A DNA stretch of 64,000 nucleotides from Oscillatoriophycideae cyanobacterium NC_groundwater_1537_Pr4_S-0.65um_50_18. Lineage in GTDB: Bacteria; Cyanobacteriota; Cyanobacteriia; Elainellales; Elainellaceae. Positions 18,402 through 28,105 of this stretch are shown here, piece after piece. The stretch lies in contig JACQYI010000018.1 in the NCBI GenBank assembly GCA_016208305.1, forward strand, positions 1-64,000. Direction: 5' to 3'. The notes beneath the pieces are model-generated. The model did not search any database. It saw only the letters and a program-made list of their open reading frames with translations, and was not told the origin of the DNA. The position numbers were made by a program, and so were the translations under genes. Positions within the stretch are counted from its first letter, which is position 1; every line of letters begins with the position of its first letter.

Positions 18402-18483
18402 GCACTCTAATACAGCTCAGACACAGCGCAAAAATACAGCTCGATTAGACAACTTGGATCATTGCATGGGCAGGAGAAACTAA

Positions 18484-21318
18484 ATGGGATCAGTCACCGG
18501 ATTCGCAAGTGAATATCAACAAGCCGAAAGAGCCTACATGCTTGGCAGCTACGAGGAAGCAGCGGCGATTATTGATCGGCTAGTCGAAGCACAGCCCAGC
18601 GATCCGAGCGTGCGATTGCTGCGAGGCCATATTTACTGCTACGGATTACAGCAATTTGATGTGGCCTGCGAGCAGTACCAATCTGTTCTGAGCTTGACCG
18701 ACGATACTGAGTTTGTGAACTACGCTAACAATGGGCTGGCCTATGCCGACCAGTTTGTAACGGCTGAAAGTTTTGAGGAGCAGTCTGAATCTGAGCCGTT
18801 TTCAGCACAAGATTTTGCCGATCGCGGTGCCTCGCAGCAAAACTCCGCAGATCCCGGCTTTGCTAAGCAAAATTCAGCAGAAACGTTTACAGACCCTGAT
18901 TTCTCAGACATTGATTCAGATTTCGTCAGTACTTTCGATGCTCAATCACCCTTCGATCAATCATCCAGCTCACCCTCAGGCCCATCGTCTCAAGCCGCAG
19001 ATCTGGTTGATGATTTTGATTTTGCCGATCTGAGTCTCGACAGCACGAGCAACGCTGCATCTAACGCTTACTCAGACAATCCTTTTGGGGCACAAGATGA
19101 GTCTCCTTTCTCCAATCCTTTTGCCGAAACCGAATCTCCGTTTCCAGAATATGGTTCAAATGCCGACCAGCCTTTTACGATCGCTCAGTCTGTAACAGAC
19201 ATTCATTCCAGCGATGCGCCTTTCTCATTAGACGAGCTGGATGACTTTGACGATGTTAGCTTTCCGCCCCTGGAAGATTTAGACGCTCCCTACACGGAGC
19301 CGATAGAGCCGCAAGGAGGATTTAACCTACGCTCCTCTGAAGATGCAACGCTGTTTATGGGCGCAGAGGATTTAAACCCGGTCGATCGCTCTCCTGGTGG
19401 CTTCTCAGACAATGAGCAAACCTATGGTGCTCAATCACCCTATGGAGAAAATCTCTACGAGCAAGCTGACGATCGCACCTTTGTTTCAGGAGGCAACAGC
19501 TTTGATTTTGATGACCTGGAAGATCAGGGGTTTGCCACTGGGCAAGGTGCCGCGCGCAATAACGCCTCTGCGCCAGGTCACAGCAGCGTTGATTTTCTAG
19601 ATGAATTTGATGAGTTTGATGACCTGGGCAGCCTACCTGATTTTGACTTGTCCGATAATTCTGTGGACTTTACCAGCCCCTCAATTGGCACTTCAGGCAT
19701 GCACTCATCGGCAAGCGCATCCCTGACCACAAGCGCCGTTAACTTTGATTTCAGCGATAGCGGCAGTGATAATTCCGTCATCCGAGAAGATGAGGTCTTT
19801 CCGCTCTCAAACACCTCAGATCATCTGCCCTCTTTTGCAACCTCTGAAGGCAAAGCCGAAACGGATGCCAATGTAGAGCAAGGCTGGACAGCTCCTTTAG
19901 AAAATGCACCTCTAGCCACGAAAAAGTGGATTATTGCGGGGGCAACAGGGGTGGTTTCGGCGCTGGCAGCCGCAACAGTCTATTTCGGCTTTGCGACAAC
20001 TGTGCCTCAGGAACGCAAAGAAGCCGTTTTACCTTACCTCACGCCTGCGGGTCTGTTGATGAGTGTGGCAGCCGGAGTGGCAGGGTTTGGCGTATCGGCA
20101 GGGTTAGGAAGCTTTTTGACAAAGCAAGTCCAGCAAACCGCAGCCGATTTGCAGCAGCAATTTGATGCGGTGTCGCAAGGAAACCTCAATGCCAGAGCTA
20201 CCGTGCTTTCTGAGGATGAGTTTGGGCAGTTAGCTACAGGTTTTAACCAGATGGCGCGGGTTATTTTGACCACGACCAGCGAGGCTCAGCGTAAGGCAGA
20301 AGAGCAAGAGCAGGCGAAGGAAGACTTGCAGCGTCAGGTGATTCGCCTGCTGGATGATGTAGAAGGCGCAGCCAGAGGAGATTTGACCGTGCAGGCAGAG
20401 GTGACGGCCGATGTACTGGGAGCAGTGGCTGACTCCTTTAACCTCACGATTCAAAACCTGCGGGAAATTGTGCAGCAGGTGAAAATGGCGGCTCGTCAGG
20501 TGACGAAAAGCTCTACTGAGAATGAAATCTTTGCGCGATCGCTCTCTTCTGATGCGCTGCGTCAGGCTGAAGAGCTAGCTGTCACCCTCAACTCGGTACA
20601 GGTGATGACAGACTCGATTCAGCGGGTGGCCGAAAGTGCCCGCGAAGCAGAGGAAGTGGCAAGATCAGCATCGGCAACTGCGCTCAAGGGTGGTGAGGCC
20701 GTAGAACGGACAGTGTCAGGTATTTTGGAAATCCGAGAGACAGTGGCAGAAACGACCCGCAAGGTGAAGCGACTGGCCGAGTCTTCGCAGGAAATTTCTA
20801 AGATTGTCGCTCTGATTTCTCAAATTGCATCTCGAACCAACTTGCTGGCGTTGAACGCCAGTATTGAGGCGGCAAGAGCAGGTGAGGCAGGACGAGGCTT
20901 TGCCATCGTTGCTGACGAAGTGCGGCAGTTGGCCGATCGGGCTGCCAAAGCTTCTAAAGAAATCGAGCAAATCGTGCTGCAGATTCAGGGTGAAACGGGT
21001 TCGGTAATGACGGCTATGGAAGAAGGGACGCAGCAGGTAATTGAAGGGACGCGACTGGCAGAGCAAGCCAAGCGATCGCTAGAAGATATCATTCAGGTTT
21101 CTAACCGGATTGATGTACTGGTGCGTTCAATTACTGCTGACACCGTCGAGCAAACCGAAACCTCCCGTAACGTGGCGCAAGTCATGCAGTCAGTAGAACT
21201 TACCGCCCAAGAGACTTCTCAAGAAGCTCAGCGGGTGTCGGGTTCTCTGCAAAACCAGGTAGGCGTTGCCCGCGACCTGCTGGCTTCTGTAGAGCGGTTT
21301 AGAGTTGAGAAAGTTTGA
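18484..21318 (+). CDS. pilJ: Methyl-accepting chemotaxis protein PilJ/HmpD
   Basis: A 944-residue receptor. Residues 1-95 contain TPR-like helices ([20 protein letters not shown]). Residues about 95-470 are an acidic, Ser/Phe/Asp-rich disordered stretch with many DDF/DFDDL motifs. Two hydrophobic helices (about 480-505 and 518-540) are separated by only some 12-15 residues, so there is no periplasmic ligand domain. HAMP-like segments follow ([19 protein letters not shown]), then the signalling hairpin with [20 protein letters not shown] at its tip. The start gives an N-terminal cytoplasmic sensor region, consistent with sensing of internal or protein cues. Known homologues (PilJ, HmpD) are needed for pilus-driven motility or phototaxis. 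Confidence 0.93.
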   Translation: MGSVTGFASEYQQAERAYMLGSYEEAAAIIDRLVEAQPSDPSVRLLRGHIYCYGLQQFDVACEQYQSVLSLTDDTEFVNYANNGLAYADQFVTAESFEEQSESEPFSAQDFADRGASQQNSADPGFAKQNSAETFTDPDFSDIDSDFVSTFDAQSPFDQSSSSPSGPSSQAADLVDDFDFADLSLDSTSNAASNAYSDNPFGAQDESPFSNPFAETESPFPEYGSNADQPFTIAQSVTDIHSSDAPFSLDELDDFDDVSFPPLEDLDAPYTEPIEPQGGFNLRSSEDATLFMGAEDLNPVDRSPGGFSDNEQTYGAQSPYGENLYEQADDRTFVSGGNSFDFDDLEDQGFATGQGAARNNASAPGHSSVDFLDEFDEFDDLGSLPDFDLSDNSVDFTSPSIGTSGMHSSASASLTTSAVNFDFSDSGSDNSVIREDEVFPLSNTSDHLPSFATSEGKAETDANVEQGWTAPLENAPLATKKWIIAGATGVVSALAAATVYFGFATTVPQERKEAVLPYLTPAGLLMSVAAGVAGFGVSAGLGSFLTKQVQQTAADLQQQFDAVSQGNLNARATVLSEDEFGQLATGFNQMARVILTTTSEAQRKAEEQEQAKEDLQRQVIRLLDDVEGAARGDLTVQAEVTADVLGAVADSFNLTIQNLREIVQQVKMAARQVTKSSTENEIFARSLSSDALRQAEELAVTLNSVQVMTDSIQRVAESAREAEEVARSASATALKGGEAVERTVSGILEIRETVAETTRKVKRLAESSQEISKIVALISQIASRTNLLALNASIEAARAGEAGRGFAIVADEVRQLADRAAKASKEIEQIVLQIQGETGSVMTAMEEGTQQVIEGTRLAEQAKRSLEDIIQVSNRIDVLVRSITADTVEQTETSRNVAQVMQSVELTAQETSQEAQRVSGSLQNQVGVARDLLASVERFRVEKV

Positions 21319-21478
21319 CAAAACCTTGAAGCGAGTGCTCAACTTTGGGAGCGATCGTTTTATCAAGCGCGCACCACCCTTAAATTTAGTTGGCTCATTC
21401 GTAGTTAGCTCATTCAGTCTAGTTGGGTAACTTTTAGCTAAGGGCGATCGCCCATCACCACACAGAGGAATCAAGGCT

Positions 21479-24400
21479 ATGCTGTCGGAACAACAACAGC
21501 GGATCATGGGCTACTTCATTGAGGAGGCAAAAGACCACCTCAATACCCTTGAGCAAGGATTGTTGAATCTCCAAAGCACGATTGCCGATCCAGAAATGGT
21601 GAGTGAAGTCTTTCGAGCCGCCCACTCAGTCAAGGGGGGGGCTGCCATGCTGGGGCTGAGCAGTATTCAGCATACGGCTCACCGATTAGAAGACTATTTC
21701 AAAATCCTGAAAGAATGTCCGGTCAAAGTCGATCAGCGGCTGGAATCCCTCTTTCTGAGAGTGTTCGACACTCTGCAAGAGCTGGTAGATCAGCTCCAAG
21801 GGCCGTTTGGTTTGACAGAAGACCGCGCCCAAGAGGCAATGGCCGAGGTTGAGCCAGTGTTTGCTGAACTGGGACAACATCTGAGTCTGTTGGTAAATCA
21901 GTCTGGCAGCACGCTCCCAGAAGATGTGGAACTACCGATCGCTGTGCCTATCAAAGCTGCACCCGCTCAGCAAAAGTCGATCGCTCGAGAAGAAAGCGCG
22001 CTTCAGCTAATTTTTCAAAGCGATGTACCTGCCCAGTTGCGTGAGATGCTGCAATGGTTCAAACAATCAGATACGGCTGATAGTCGCCAGCATTTGCAGC
22101 GAATTTGTCGTAGTCTGTCGCAGCCCGGAGAGCAGCTTGATTTGCCCAACTGGTGTGCGCTACTGAGAAAGGCAGAACAGGCGATCGGTAATTCTGATAA
22201 CACGTACCGCACCCTAGCGCCTGTCATCATCAAAGAAATTAAACAGGCTCAAGAACAGGTTTTGGCGGGTCATCACGCGGATATTGCAGCAGGGCAGGCG
22301 TTGCTGGAGCTGATGCCGCCAGAGGAAGAGCTGCAAGAGCAAGACATCACGGATACTGCGTTTGACGATTTGCTGGCAGCCGTGGATACTGCTGAGTCTG
22401 TTGGCGAATTGCCTGTGTTGGAGTCTTCGCCGCTGTTTGATCCAGAAGGGTTTGATGCAGAAGATTTTGGCTCCGAAGGGTTTGAAGATTTTGAAGACTT
22501 TGAAGCCTCTGATTTTGAACCTGCTCCATTTTCAACTCCAAACTCCTCTGAAACAGCCGATGCGACCGTCGATTTAACCAATAGTTGGTTTGATAACGAG
22601 TTAGCTCAGCAAGGGGTGAGTCCTGGAGATTCTCATCAAGAGATGGCTTCAGATGCCATGTTCGACGCTTTTGACTTGGGTCTAGAAGCAGTTCCTGAAG
22701 CCAGTGCCGAAACGAATCTTTTGGGGGAAGAGGATCATACAGGCCCTGAAATGGGTGCTGCCGAGCTTAACTCCTTGGCTGATTTGTTTGAAGGTGAGGT
22801 GCCTGAGTTAGGTTTCTCCTGGGAAGAGGAAACGGTGGATAGCGTCACAGATGGGTTTTCAGAGCCTTCAGCCATCGATGCCTCCAGCGATTTGTCTGAT
22901 TTTCTGTTTGAGCAAGATTCAGATAGCACAGAAGAGTTGGTGCTAGAAGGGTTTGAAGAAGAAGACTTGTCAGGGTTGTTGAATAGTTCAGCGGCGTCCC
23001 TCAGGTTCTCAGAATCTTCCAGAACTGAGTCGAGCCATGAATCCCATGAAGCTGATAGTCTGTTTGATGCAATCGGAGAATCCAGTGAAGATTTGCAGTT
23101 CAGTCTTGACTCGCCTCAGACAGAAGATTTTGAAGATGCCTTGTTTGGATCTGCGACTGCTCAGGCGTTTGGCACAGAAAACGATCTGAACCCTCCAGCC
23201 TCCAGCCCCAGAAGCGTAGAAACCTTTGAAAATCTGGACGATCTGTTGTCCGGGTTAGAAATTGAAACTCCCACAACAGGTTTACCCGATAACGAAACAA
23301 TTTCCGAGTTGGGCGAGCTAGATGCCATTTTTGGTGAGGCGCTGGCAGAGTCTGATTCGCTCTTTGAAGATGAACTAGGTTTTGAAGATGAACTGGGATT
23401 TGGAGATGTGCTGGGGCTAGAAAATTCCTCAGAGTTATCTCTAACTCAGGCGTCTAGTGTAGAGCTGGGAAGCAATCCTGAGCCAGTTGACCTACCCTGG
23501 GAACTGCCAGATCTGTCAGCCGATGTTTGGGAAGATTCTGCGACCCAGACGCTAACCGATCTCGATTTTCTAGAACAGCAGACAGAAGCAGGCTCAGCCC
23601 CCGAAGATTCTGAGATGGATCTCGACAGTTTCTTTATGAGCGAAAGCGCTAGCTCTACAGCAGAGGCGATCGCCCCTCCTGAAGAAAACGGAGCGGAGTT
23701 GTTTGATCTATCCGCAGCAGGCTTATCGGAATTTGAGGAAAGCTGGGCGAGTGAGCCTAATTTGACCTCATCTGAAACCTCATTTGAAAACAGTCTGGGG
23801 CTGGAGGAGTTAGACACCCTCAGTTTAGACAGCGCCGAGCTAGACAGCCTGGATACAATTTTCAGCTCAGGTTCAGAATCTTTGTCAGAACACCCTGCTG
23901 AGCCCTCCCCAGATGAAGTTGATCAGGAGTCTTTACCCTTCGACTTTAATTTTGGAGAGAGTGAGCTAGAGCAGAGTGCTTTCAACAGCCATGCGCCTGA
24001 ATCTGCGCTTGAATCTGAATCAGCAAACTTTCTCTTAGTAGAACAAAGCGAACTGCCAGAGGAGGGGTTTGATGTTGATTTGGCGGGAGAAGTTGAGCTA
24101 TCCGAGCCTATTTTCGCAGCGTTAGAGGACGACTTTGATTGGACAGGATCTTCGGCGGCAGAAGCGCTCGATGCGGTAGACCCAATTCTAGAACCCTCCA
24201 ATGCTTCAGACTCAGTGGCGCAACAGGACGACTTCGATCCCTTTTCCTTGATAGATCCTGAAGTTTCCATTCAAGAAGACTTCCAGGGCATTAGACCTTC
24301 TGAAGACGAAATAGCGGAACTTGAGGACGGCTTGACGGAGGCGATCGCGCCAGAAGAGCAGGATGAGTTTGGCGATTTAGAAGCCATGCTGGGCGAAAAC

Positions 24401-26731
24401 TTTCCTGAGGAGGGGATCGCAGATACCTATGATTCCGCAGAGGATTCCGCAGAGTCTGAAATAGATGACTTTGCCGATCTAGAAGCCATGCTGGGCGATA
24501 GTGCCTCTGATGCGGCGACGGGCGCAGTCACAGGAGCAATGGCTCCCGATGCGACAGAAGATGACTTTGCCGACTTAGAAGCCATGCTGGGCGAAGATCA
24601 AGCTGACGTTTCAGCCACGATCGCCCAGCCGCAAACCGAGCTATCTCAGACCGAAGACGAATTTGGTGATCTGGAAGAACTTCTAGAGGATGTCAAGCAA
24701 AAATTGGGAGGTTCTTCGTCTCAGCGCGGTGCCCGTCAAACTTCGACCCCCGCCAACCGTCGCACTAACCGCCGCAATGTCCTTAATGATCAAACGATGC
24801 GGGTTTCGGTCAAGCATCTCGACAACCTCAACAACCTTGTCGGGGAAATGGTGGTCAACCGGAATAGCCTAGAGCAGGCTCAAGAGCGACTGCGCCAGTT
24901 TTTGGATAACTTGCTGTATCAGGTACAGCAGCTTAGTGATGTAGGGCAGCGAATGCGCGACTTGTATGAGCGATCGCTCTTAGAAAGCTCTCTCTTGTCA
25001 AACCGCCGCAGCTATCATCTTTCTCCCCAAAGCAGCTTCGCCCCGGCGCAGTCAAATCACGCGACAGGAGCCAGCTTTGATGCGCTTGAGATGGATCGTT
25101 TCACGGGTTTCCATACGCTGTCGCAGGAAATGATTGAGCTGATCGTCCGCGTGCGGGAGTCTGCCTCTGACATCGACTTTGTGGTAGAAGAGAGCGATCA
25201 GGTGACGCGGAATTTCCGCCAGATCACGACTCAGTTGCAGGAGGGCTTGACCCGCTCTCGCATGGTGCCCTTTGCCCAAACAGCCGACCGCTTGCCCAGA
25301 GGCGTGCGTGACAACTCCCTCAAATACGGCAAGCAGTCGGAGTTGCACATCGAAGGTCGCGATACGCTGATTGACAAAATGATTGTTGAGCAGCTTTATG
25401 ATCCGATGACACATCTGGTGAATAACGCTGTCGCTCATGGTATTGAAACTCCGGCTGTGCGAGTGGCCGCAGGCAAACCGCCCACGGGCAAGATCACCAT
25501 CCGAGCGTTTCACCAGGGTAACCAAACCATTATTTCTGTGAGCGACGATGGCGGCGGCATTGACCCAGACTATGTCAAGTCCAAGGCTGTCGCGAGAGGG
25601 CTGATCACCGCAGCCGAAGCGAAAGAAATGACTCGGTTGGATATGTACGATTTGCTCTTTCACCACGGCTTTAGCACCGCTGATCAAGTCGATGATTTGC
25701 GCGGGCGAGGCGTCGGGTTAGATGTGGTGCGGAGCAACCTCAATGAAATTCGCGGGGTCATCAGTATCGATTCCGTCATTGGCAAAGGCACGACGTTTAC
25801 CATTCGACTACCGCTGACATTGAGCATTTCAAAAGCGTTGTGCTGCATCAGCAATCGGGCAAGGGTTGCCTTTCCGATGGATGGGGTAGAGGACATGCTG
25901 GATGTGCCCAAAGAGCGGATTCAAATCGATGAGGAAGGAAAGACCAGCATCTACTGGCGCGATGCCCTGCTGCCGTTTCAGCCACTCTCGACGCTCTTGG
26001 GCTATAACCGCATTCTCGGACGCGGCAGCGTCTATGGAGGCAACCAGGAAGACGATATTGTCTCGATCGTTGTGCTGCGTAGCGCGGGCAATTACTTAGC
26101 GCTCCAGGTCGATCAGGTCTTGGGCGAACAGGAAATTGTAATTAAACAGCTTGAAGGCCCCATTCCTAAGCCTGTAGGTGTTGCTGGGGCAACGGTGTTA
26201 GGGGATGGCCGGATTATGCCGATCGCCGATGTCTTAGAACTCATTGATCTCTCGGAAGGCCGCATCCGTAGAGAGGCAGGCAGCTCACTCTGGGATAAGA
26301 GCGATGAGCTACCGCCAGAACCCGCTGACCTGAAGACAGAGCCAACCGTGCTGATTGTGGATGACTCGATTACAGTACGTGAGCTACTCTCTATGACCTT
26401 CAACAAGGTAGGCTACCGGGTTGAGCAAGCCCGTGACGGACAGGAAGCTTGGGAGAAGCTACGGTCAGGGCTGCCCTGCGATCTCGTCTTTTGCGACATT
26501 GAAATGCCGCGTATGGATGGGTTAGAGCTATTGTCCCGCATCCAGAAAGATCCGACGCTGGCTCATTTACCGATCGCCATGCTGACTTCTAGAGGAGCCG
26601 ATCGCCACCGCCAGATGGCGGTTCAATTGGGTGCCAAGGGCTATTTCACGAAGCCGTACCTAGAAGAAGGACTGCTGGATGCTGCTCAGCGCATGCTGAA
26701 GGGTGAAGTACTGGTCAACACTAACGTTTAG
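21479..26731 (+). CDS. pilL: Hybrid CheA-type histidine kinase PilL/HmpE
   Basis: A 1750-residue kinase. Domains in order: Hpt (residues 1-110; phospho-acceptor His49 in AAHSVKGGA), a roughly 800-residue acidic disordered linker, the dimerisation region (about 1100-1140), the ATPase domain (HLVNNAVAHGIE; DDGGGIDPDYVKS; LRGRGVGLDVVRSNL), a CheW-like domain (about 1430-1590) and a C-terminal receiver (about 1620-1735; LIVDDS, VFCDIEMPRMDG, MLTSRG, FTKPY). It phosphorylates PilG/PilH-type regulators. In Synechocystis the kinase is split into two genes; here it is one. The linker ends in four DDFADLEAMLG-like repeats (about residues 960-1070). It is the last gene of the cluster. Confidence 0.94.
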   Translation: MLSEQQQRIMGYFIEEAKDHLNTLEQGLLNLQSTIADPEMVSEVFRAAHSVKGGAAMLGLSSIQHTAHRLEDYFKILKECPVKVDQRLESLFLRVFDTLQELVDQLQGPFGLTEDRAQEAMAEVEPVFAELGQHLSLLVNQSGSTLPEDVELPIAVPIKAAPAQQKSIAREESALQLIFQSDVPAQLREMLQWFKQSDTADSRQHLQRICRSLSQPGEQLDLPNWCALLRKAEQAIGNSDNTYRTLAPVIIKEIKQAQEQVLAGHHADIAAGQALLELMPPEEELQEQDITDTAFDDLLAAVDTAESVGELPVLESSPLFDPEGFDAEDFGSEGFEDFEDFEASDFEPAPFSTPNSSETADATVDLTNSWFDNELAQQGVSPGDSHQEMASDAMFDAFDLGLEAVPEASAETNLLGEEDHTGPEMGAAELNSLADLFEGEVPELGFSWEEETVDSVTDGFSEPSAIDASSDLSDFLFEQDSDSTEELVLEGFEEEDLSGLLNSSAASLRFSESSRTESSHESHEADSLFDAIGESSEDLQFSLDSPQTEDFEDALFGSATAQAFGTENDLNPPASSPRSVETFENLDDLLSGLEIETPTTGLPDNETISELGELDAIFGEALAESDSLFEDELGFEDELGFGDVLGLENSSELSLTQASSVELGSNPEPVDLPWELPDLSADVWEDSATQTLTDLDFLEQQTEAGSAPEDSEMDLDSFFMSESASSTAEAIAPPEENGAELFDLSAAGLSEFEESWASEPNLTSSETSFENSLGLEELDTLSLDSAELDSLDTIFSSGSESLSEHPAEPSPDEVDQESLPFDFNFGESELEQSAFNSHAPESALESESANFLLVEQSELPEEGFDVDLAGEVELSEPIFAALEDDFDWTGSSAAEALDAVDPILEPSNASDSVAQQDDFDPFSLIDPEVSIQEDFQGIRPSEDEIAELEDGLTEAIAPEEQDEFGDLEAMLGENFPEEGIADTYDSAEDSAESEIDDFADLEAMLGDSASDAATGAVTGAMAPDATEDDFADLEAMLGEDQADVSATIAQPQTELSQTEDEFGDLEELLEDVKQKLGGSSSQRGARQTSTPANRRTNRRNVLNDQTMRVSVKHLDNLNNLVGEMVVNRNSLEQAQERLRQFLDNLLYQVQQLSDVGQRMRDLYERSLLESSLLSNRRSYHLSPQSSFAPAQSNHATGASFDALEMDRFTGFHTLSQEMIELIVRVRESASDIDFVVEESDQVTRNFRQITTQLQEGLTRSRMVPFAQTADRLPRGVRDNSLKYGKQSELHIEGRDTLIDKMIVEQLYDPMTHLVNNAVAHGIETPAVRVAAGKPPTGKITIRAFHQGNQTIISVSDDGGGIDPDYVKSKAVARGLITAAEAKEMTRLDMYDLLFHHGFSTADQVDDLRGRGVGLDVVRSNLNEIRGVISIDSVIGKGTTFTIRLPLTLSISKALCCISNRARVAFPMDGVEDMLDVPKERIQIDEEGKTSIYWRDALLPFQPLSTLLGYNRILGRGSVYGGNQEDDIVSIVVLRSAGNYLALQVDQVLGEQEIVIKQLEGPIPKPVGVAGATVLGDGRIMPIADVLELIDLSEGRIRREAGSSLWDKSDELPPEPADLKTEPTVLIVDDSITVRELLSMTFNKVGYRVEQARDGQEAWEKLRSGLPCDLVFCDIEMPRMDGLELLSRIQKDPTLAHLPIAMLTSRGADRHRQMAVQLGAKGYFTKPYLEEGLLDAAQRMLKGEVLVNTNV

Positions 26732-26763
26732 CGTTGCTATAGCTAGAGTGGCAAGTGTTAGAA

Positions 26764-26812
26764 CGGGGACGTTTTTATAGGCACGCTCCGCGCACCCACA
26801 ATAAATGTCCCA
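26764..26812. repeat. Imperfect inverted repeat downstream of pilL
   Basis: GGGACG with a T-rich arm and AATAAATGTCCC close an imperfect stem around a GC-rich centre (CACGCTCCGCGC). The element resembles in layout the 38.5-kb hairpin (GGGAC, AT-rich arm, CGCGGAGCGCG-like core), suggesting a dispersed hairpin family. It may also serve as a terminator for the taxis operon. Confidence 0.35.
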
Positions 26813-26957
26813 AAGTAATGGTTGCGGCTTTGTGCAGACGCTTCGGTAGCTCTAGACAAGCGTCCAAACACAGGCATTTCTAAAATCTGTCCCACAGGCA
26901 GCCTTAGGGGCGATCGCCTCGTCTATGGTGGAAATAATCGAGCTGATCAGCCTGTCT

Positions 26958-27575
26958 ATGAATTCAACCCTTCGCCGCAATCCTGTTGTTCTAATTCACG
27001 GAATCGATGATACCAGCGCTATTTTTGAGAGGGTGACTCCTGCTTTAGAAAACCTGGGCTGGTCAGTTCATGGGATTGATTTGGTACCTAACAATGGCGA
27101 TGTCGGACTCGATCGCTTGGCTCAGCAGGTAGCCCATTATATTGATCAGACCTTTGCACCTGACCAAGCCATCGATCTGGTGGGGTATAGCATGGGTGGC
27201 ATTGTCAGTCGCTACTACATCCAGCGACTGGGCGGATTGCGGCGCGTACAACGGTTGGTCACTCTGGCTTCGCCCCATTACGGCACTTGGTCAGCGCTGT
27301 TGCGTCCCAATTTGGGAGCCAGCCAGATGCGAGTCAACAGTGAATTTCTCAATGATCTCAACCGCGATGTCTGGCAGCTTGAGCGGCTTAACTTCACCTC
27401 CATTTGGACTCCCTTCGATTCGATGATTGTGCCAGCCAATAGCTCTGAAATGTCAGTTGGCAAAAACCGTCAGATCTGGGTAGGCGGCCATGTCTGGATG
27501 GTGAGGGATGCAAAAAGTCTATCGGCGATCGCCGAAGCGCTTGCAGAACCTTTGAGGATTCCTCAACCCTGCTAA
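26958..27575 (+). CDS. Alpha/beta hydrolase, lipase-like
   Basis: About 205 residues from the preferred ATG at 26958 (MNSTLRRNPVVLIHGIDD); an upstream in-frame start at 26925 adds 11 residues of no family character. The oxyanion-hole motif VVLIHG, the nucleophile elbow GYSMGGIVSRYY, an acidic residue in the WTPFDSMIVP segment and a late His in GGHVWMVRD complete a plausible Ser-Asp-His triad. The family includes small bacterial triacylglycerol lipases and cutinase-like esterases; substrate unknown. No signal peptide is evident. Single gene. Confidence 0.85.
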   Translation: MNSTLRRNPVVLIHGIDDTSAIFERVTPALENLGWSVHGIDLVPNNGDVGLDRLAQQVAHYIDQTFAPDQAIDLVGYSMGGIVSRYYIQRLGGLRRVQRLVTLASPHYGTWSALLRPNLGASQMRVNSEFLNDLNRDVWQLERLNFTSIWTPFDSMIVPANSSEMSVGKNRQIWVGGHVWMVRDAKSLSAIAEALAEPLRIPQPC

Positions 27576-28105
27576 GGCGCATGAGCCTTACATTCGAGCA
27601 CGAATCGCTACGTAACCATATCTATTGCTAGGTAGCCACTACTGGTTAGACATTTTCGCGAGCGCACCCATAAAAGTGTTCAAACAACTGCATACCTCAG
27701 GAACAACACCTGGCTAGACGCGTCATAGCGTCTTAGTTCACAGCGCCCCAATAACTTTTTTCCTAGCGTTTCTTTTTTCCTGGCGTTTCTTTGCAGCAAT
27801 TTTGAGCAGAAGATTTATAGCTCCATCTTGTGGCTCTATTCGGCCTACACACATCTGGCTTACCCAATCGTGGTAGATTCGGAGCGACACAAAAAGCCCG
27901 ACAGTCTCCTATCGGGCGAACAAACTGCTTAGGTATCAGATAACCCTTACGATAGCGATCGTGTCTCCACAATACTATCCCCCTAAAGGGGGATATTTTG
28001 GCACGCTTGGTTTAACTTGAGGCAACTCAAAACAGAGCTGAACATTACCAGGCCGCTCTGCCTACGCAAATGTCAAGATAGAGTTGGCCTCTAGACACCG
28101 CCCGT
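27576..28105. other. 530-bp intergenic region with hairpins
   Basis: No protein gene supported. It holds a 17-bp tandem repeat of the TTTTTTCCTAGCGTTTC type at about 27757-27790, a minus-strand terminator-like hairpin at 27891-27917 and a perfect small hairpin (TATCCCCC/GGGGGATA) at about 27976-27996, described separately. Promoter elements of the WD40 kinase gene must also lie here. Confidence 0.45.
27891..27998 (-). ncRNA. Candidate small RNA ending in a terminator hairpin
   Basis: On the minus strand a strong 8-base-pair hairpin (TATCCCCC-TTTA-GGGGGATA, about 27976-27996) is followed after about 60 bases by GCCCGA (27912-27917) and TCGGGC (27896-27901) with a 10-base loop and then TTTTT. 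A Rho-independent terminator with no protein gene upstream of it on that strand suggests a short antisense-oriented RNA of about 100 bases. I do not recognise it as 6S RNA, tmRNA or a Yfr family member. The overlapping 69-codon frame is judged not coding. Confidence 0.3.

Noticed and set aside
24000-24300. Ser-rich minus-strand frames opposite the kinase linker
   Set aside because: They are shadows of the acidic Glu/Asp/Ser-rich linker codons of the CheA-type gene; composition is explained by the reverse complement.
27763-27972. 69-codon minus-strand open frame
   Set aside because: It runs straight through the terminator-like hairpin at 27896-27917 and its C-terminus is a translated tandem repeat; no family resemblance.
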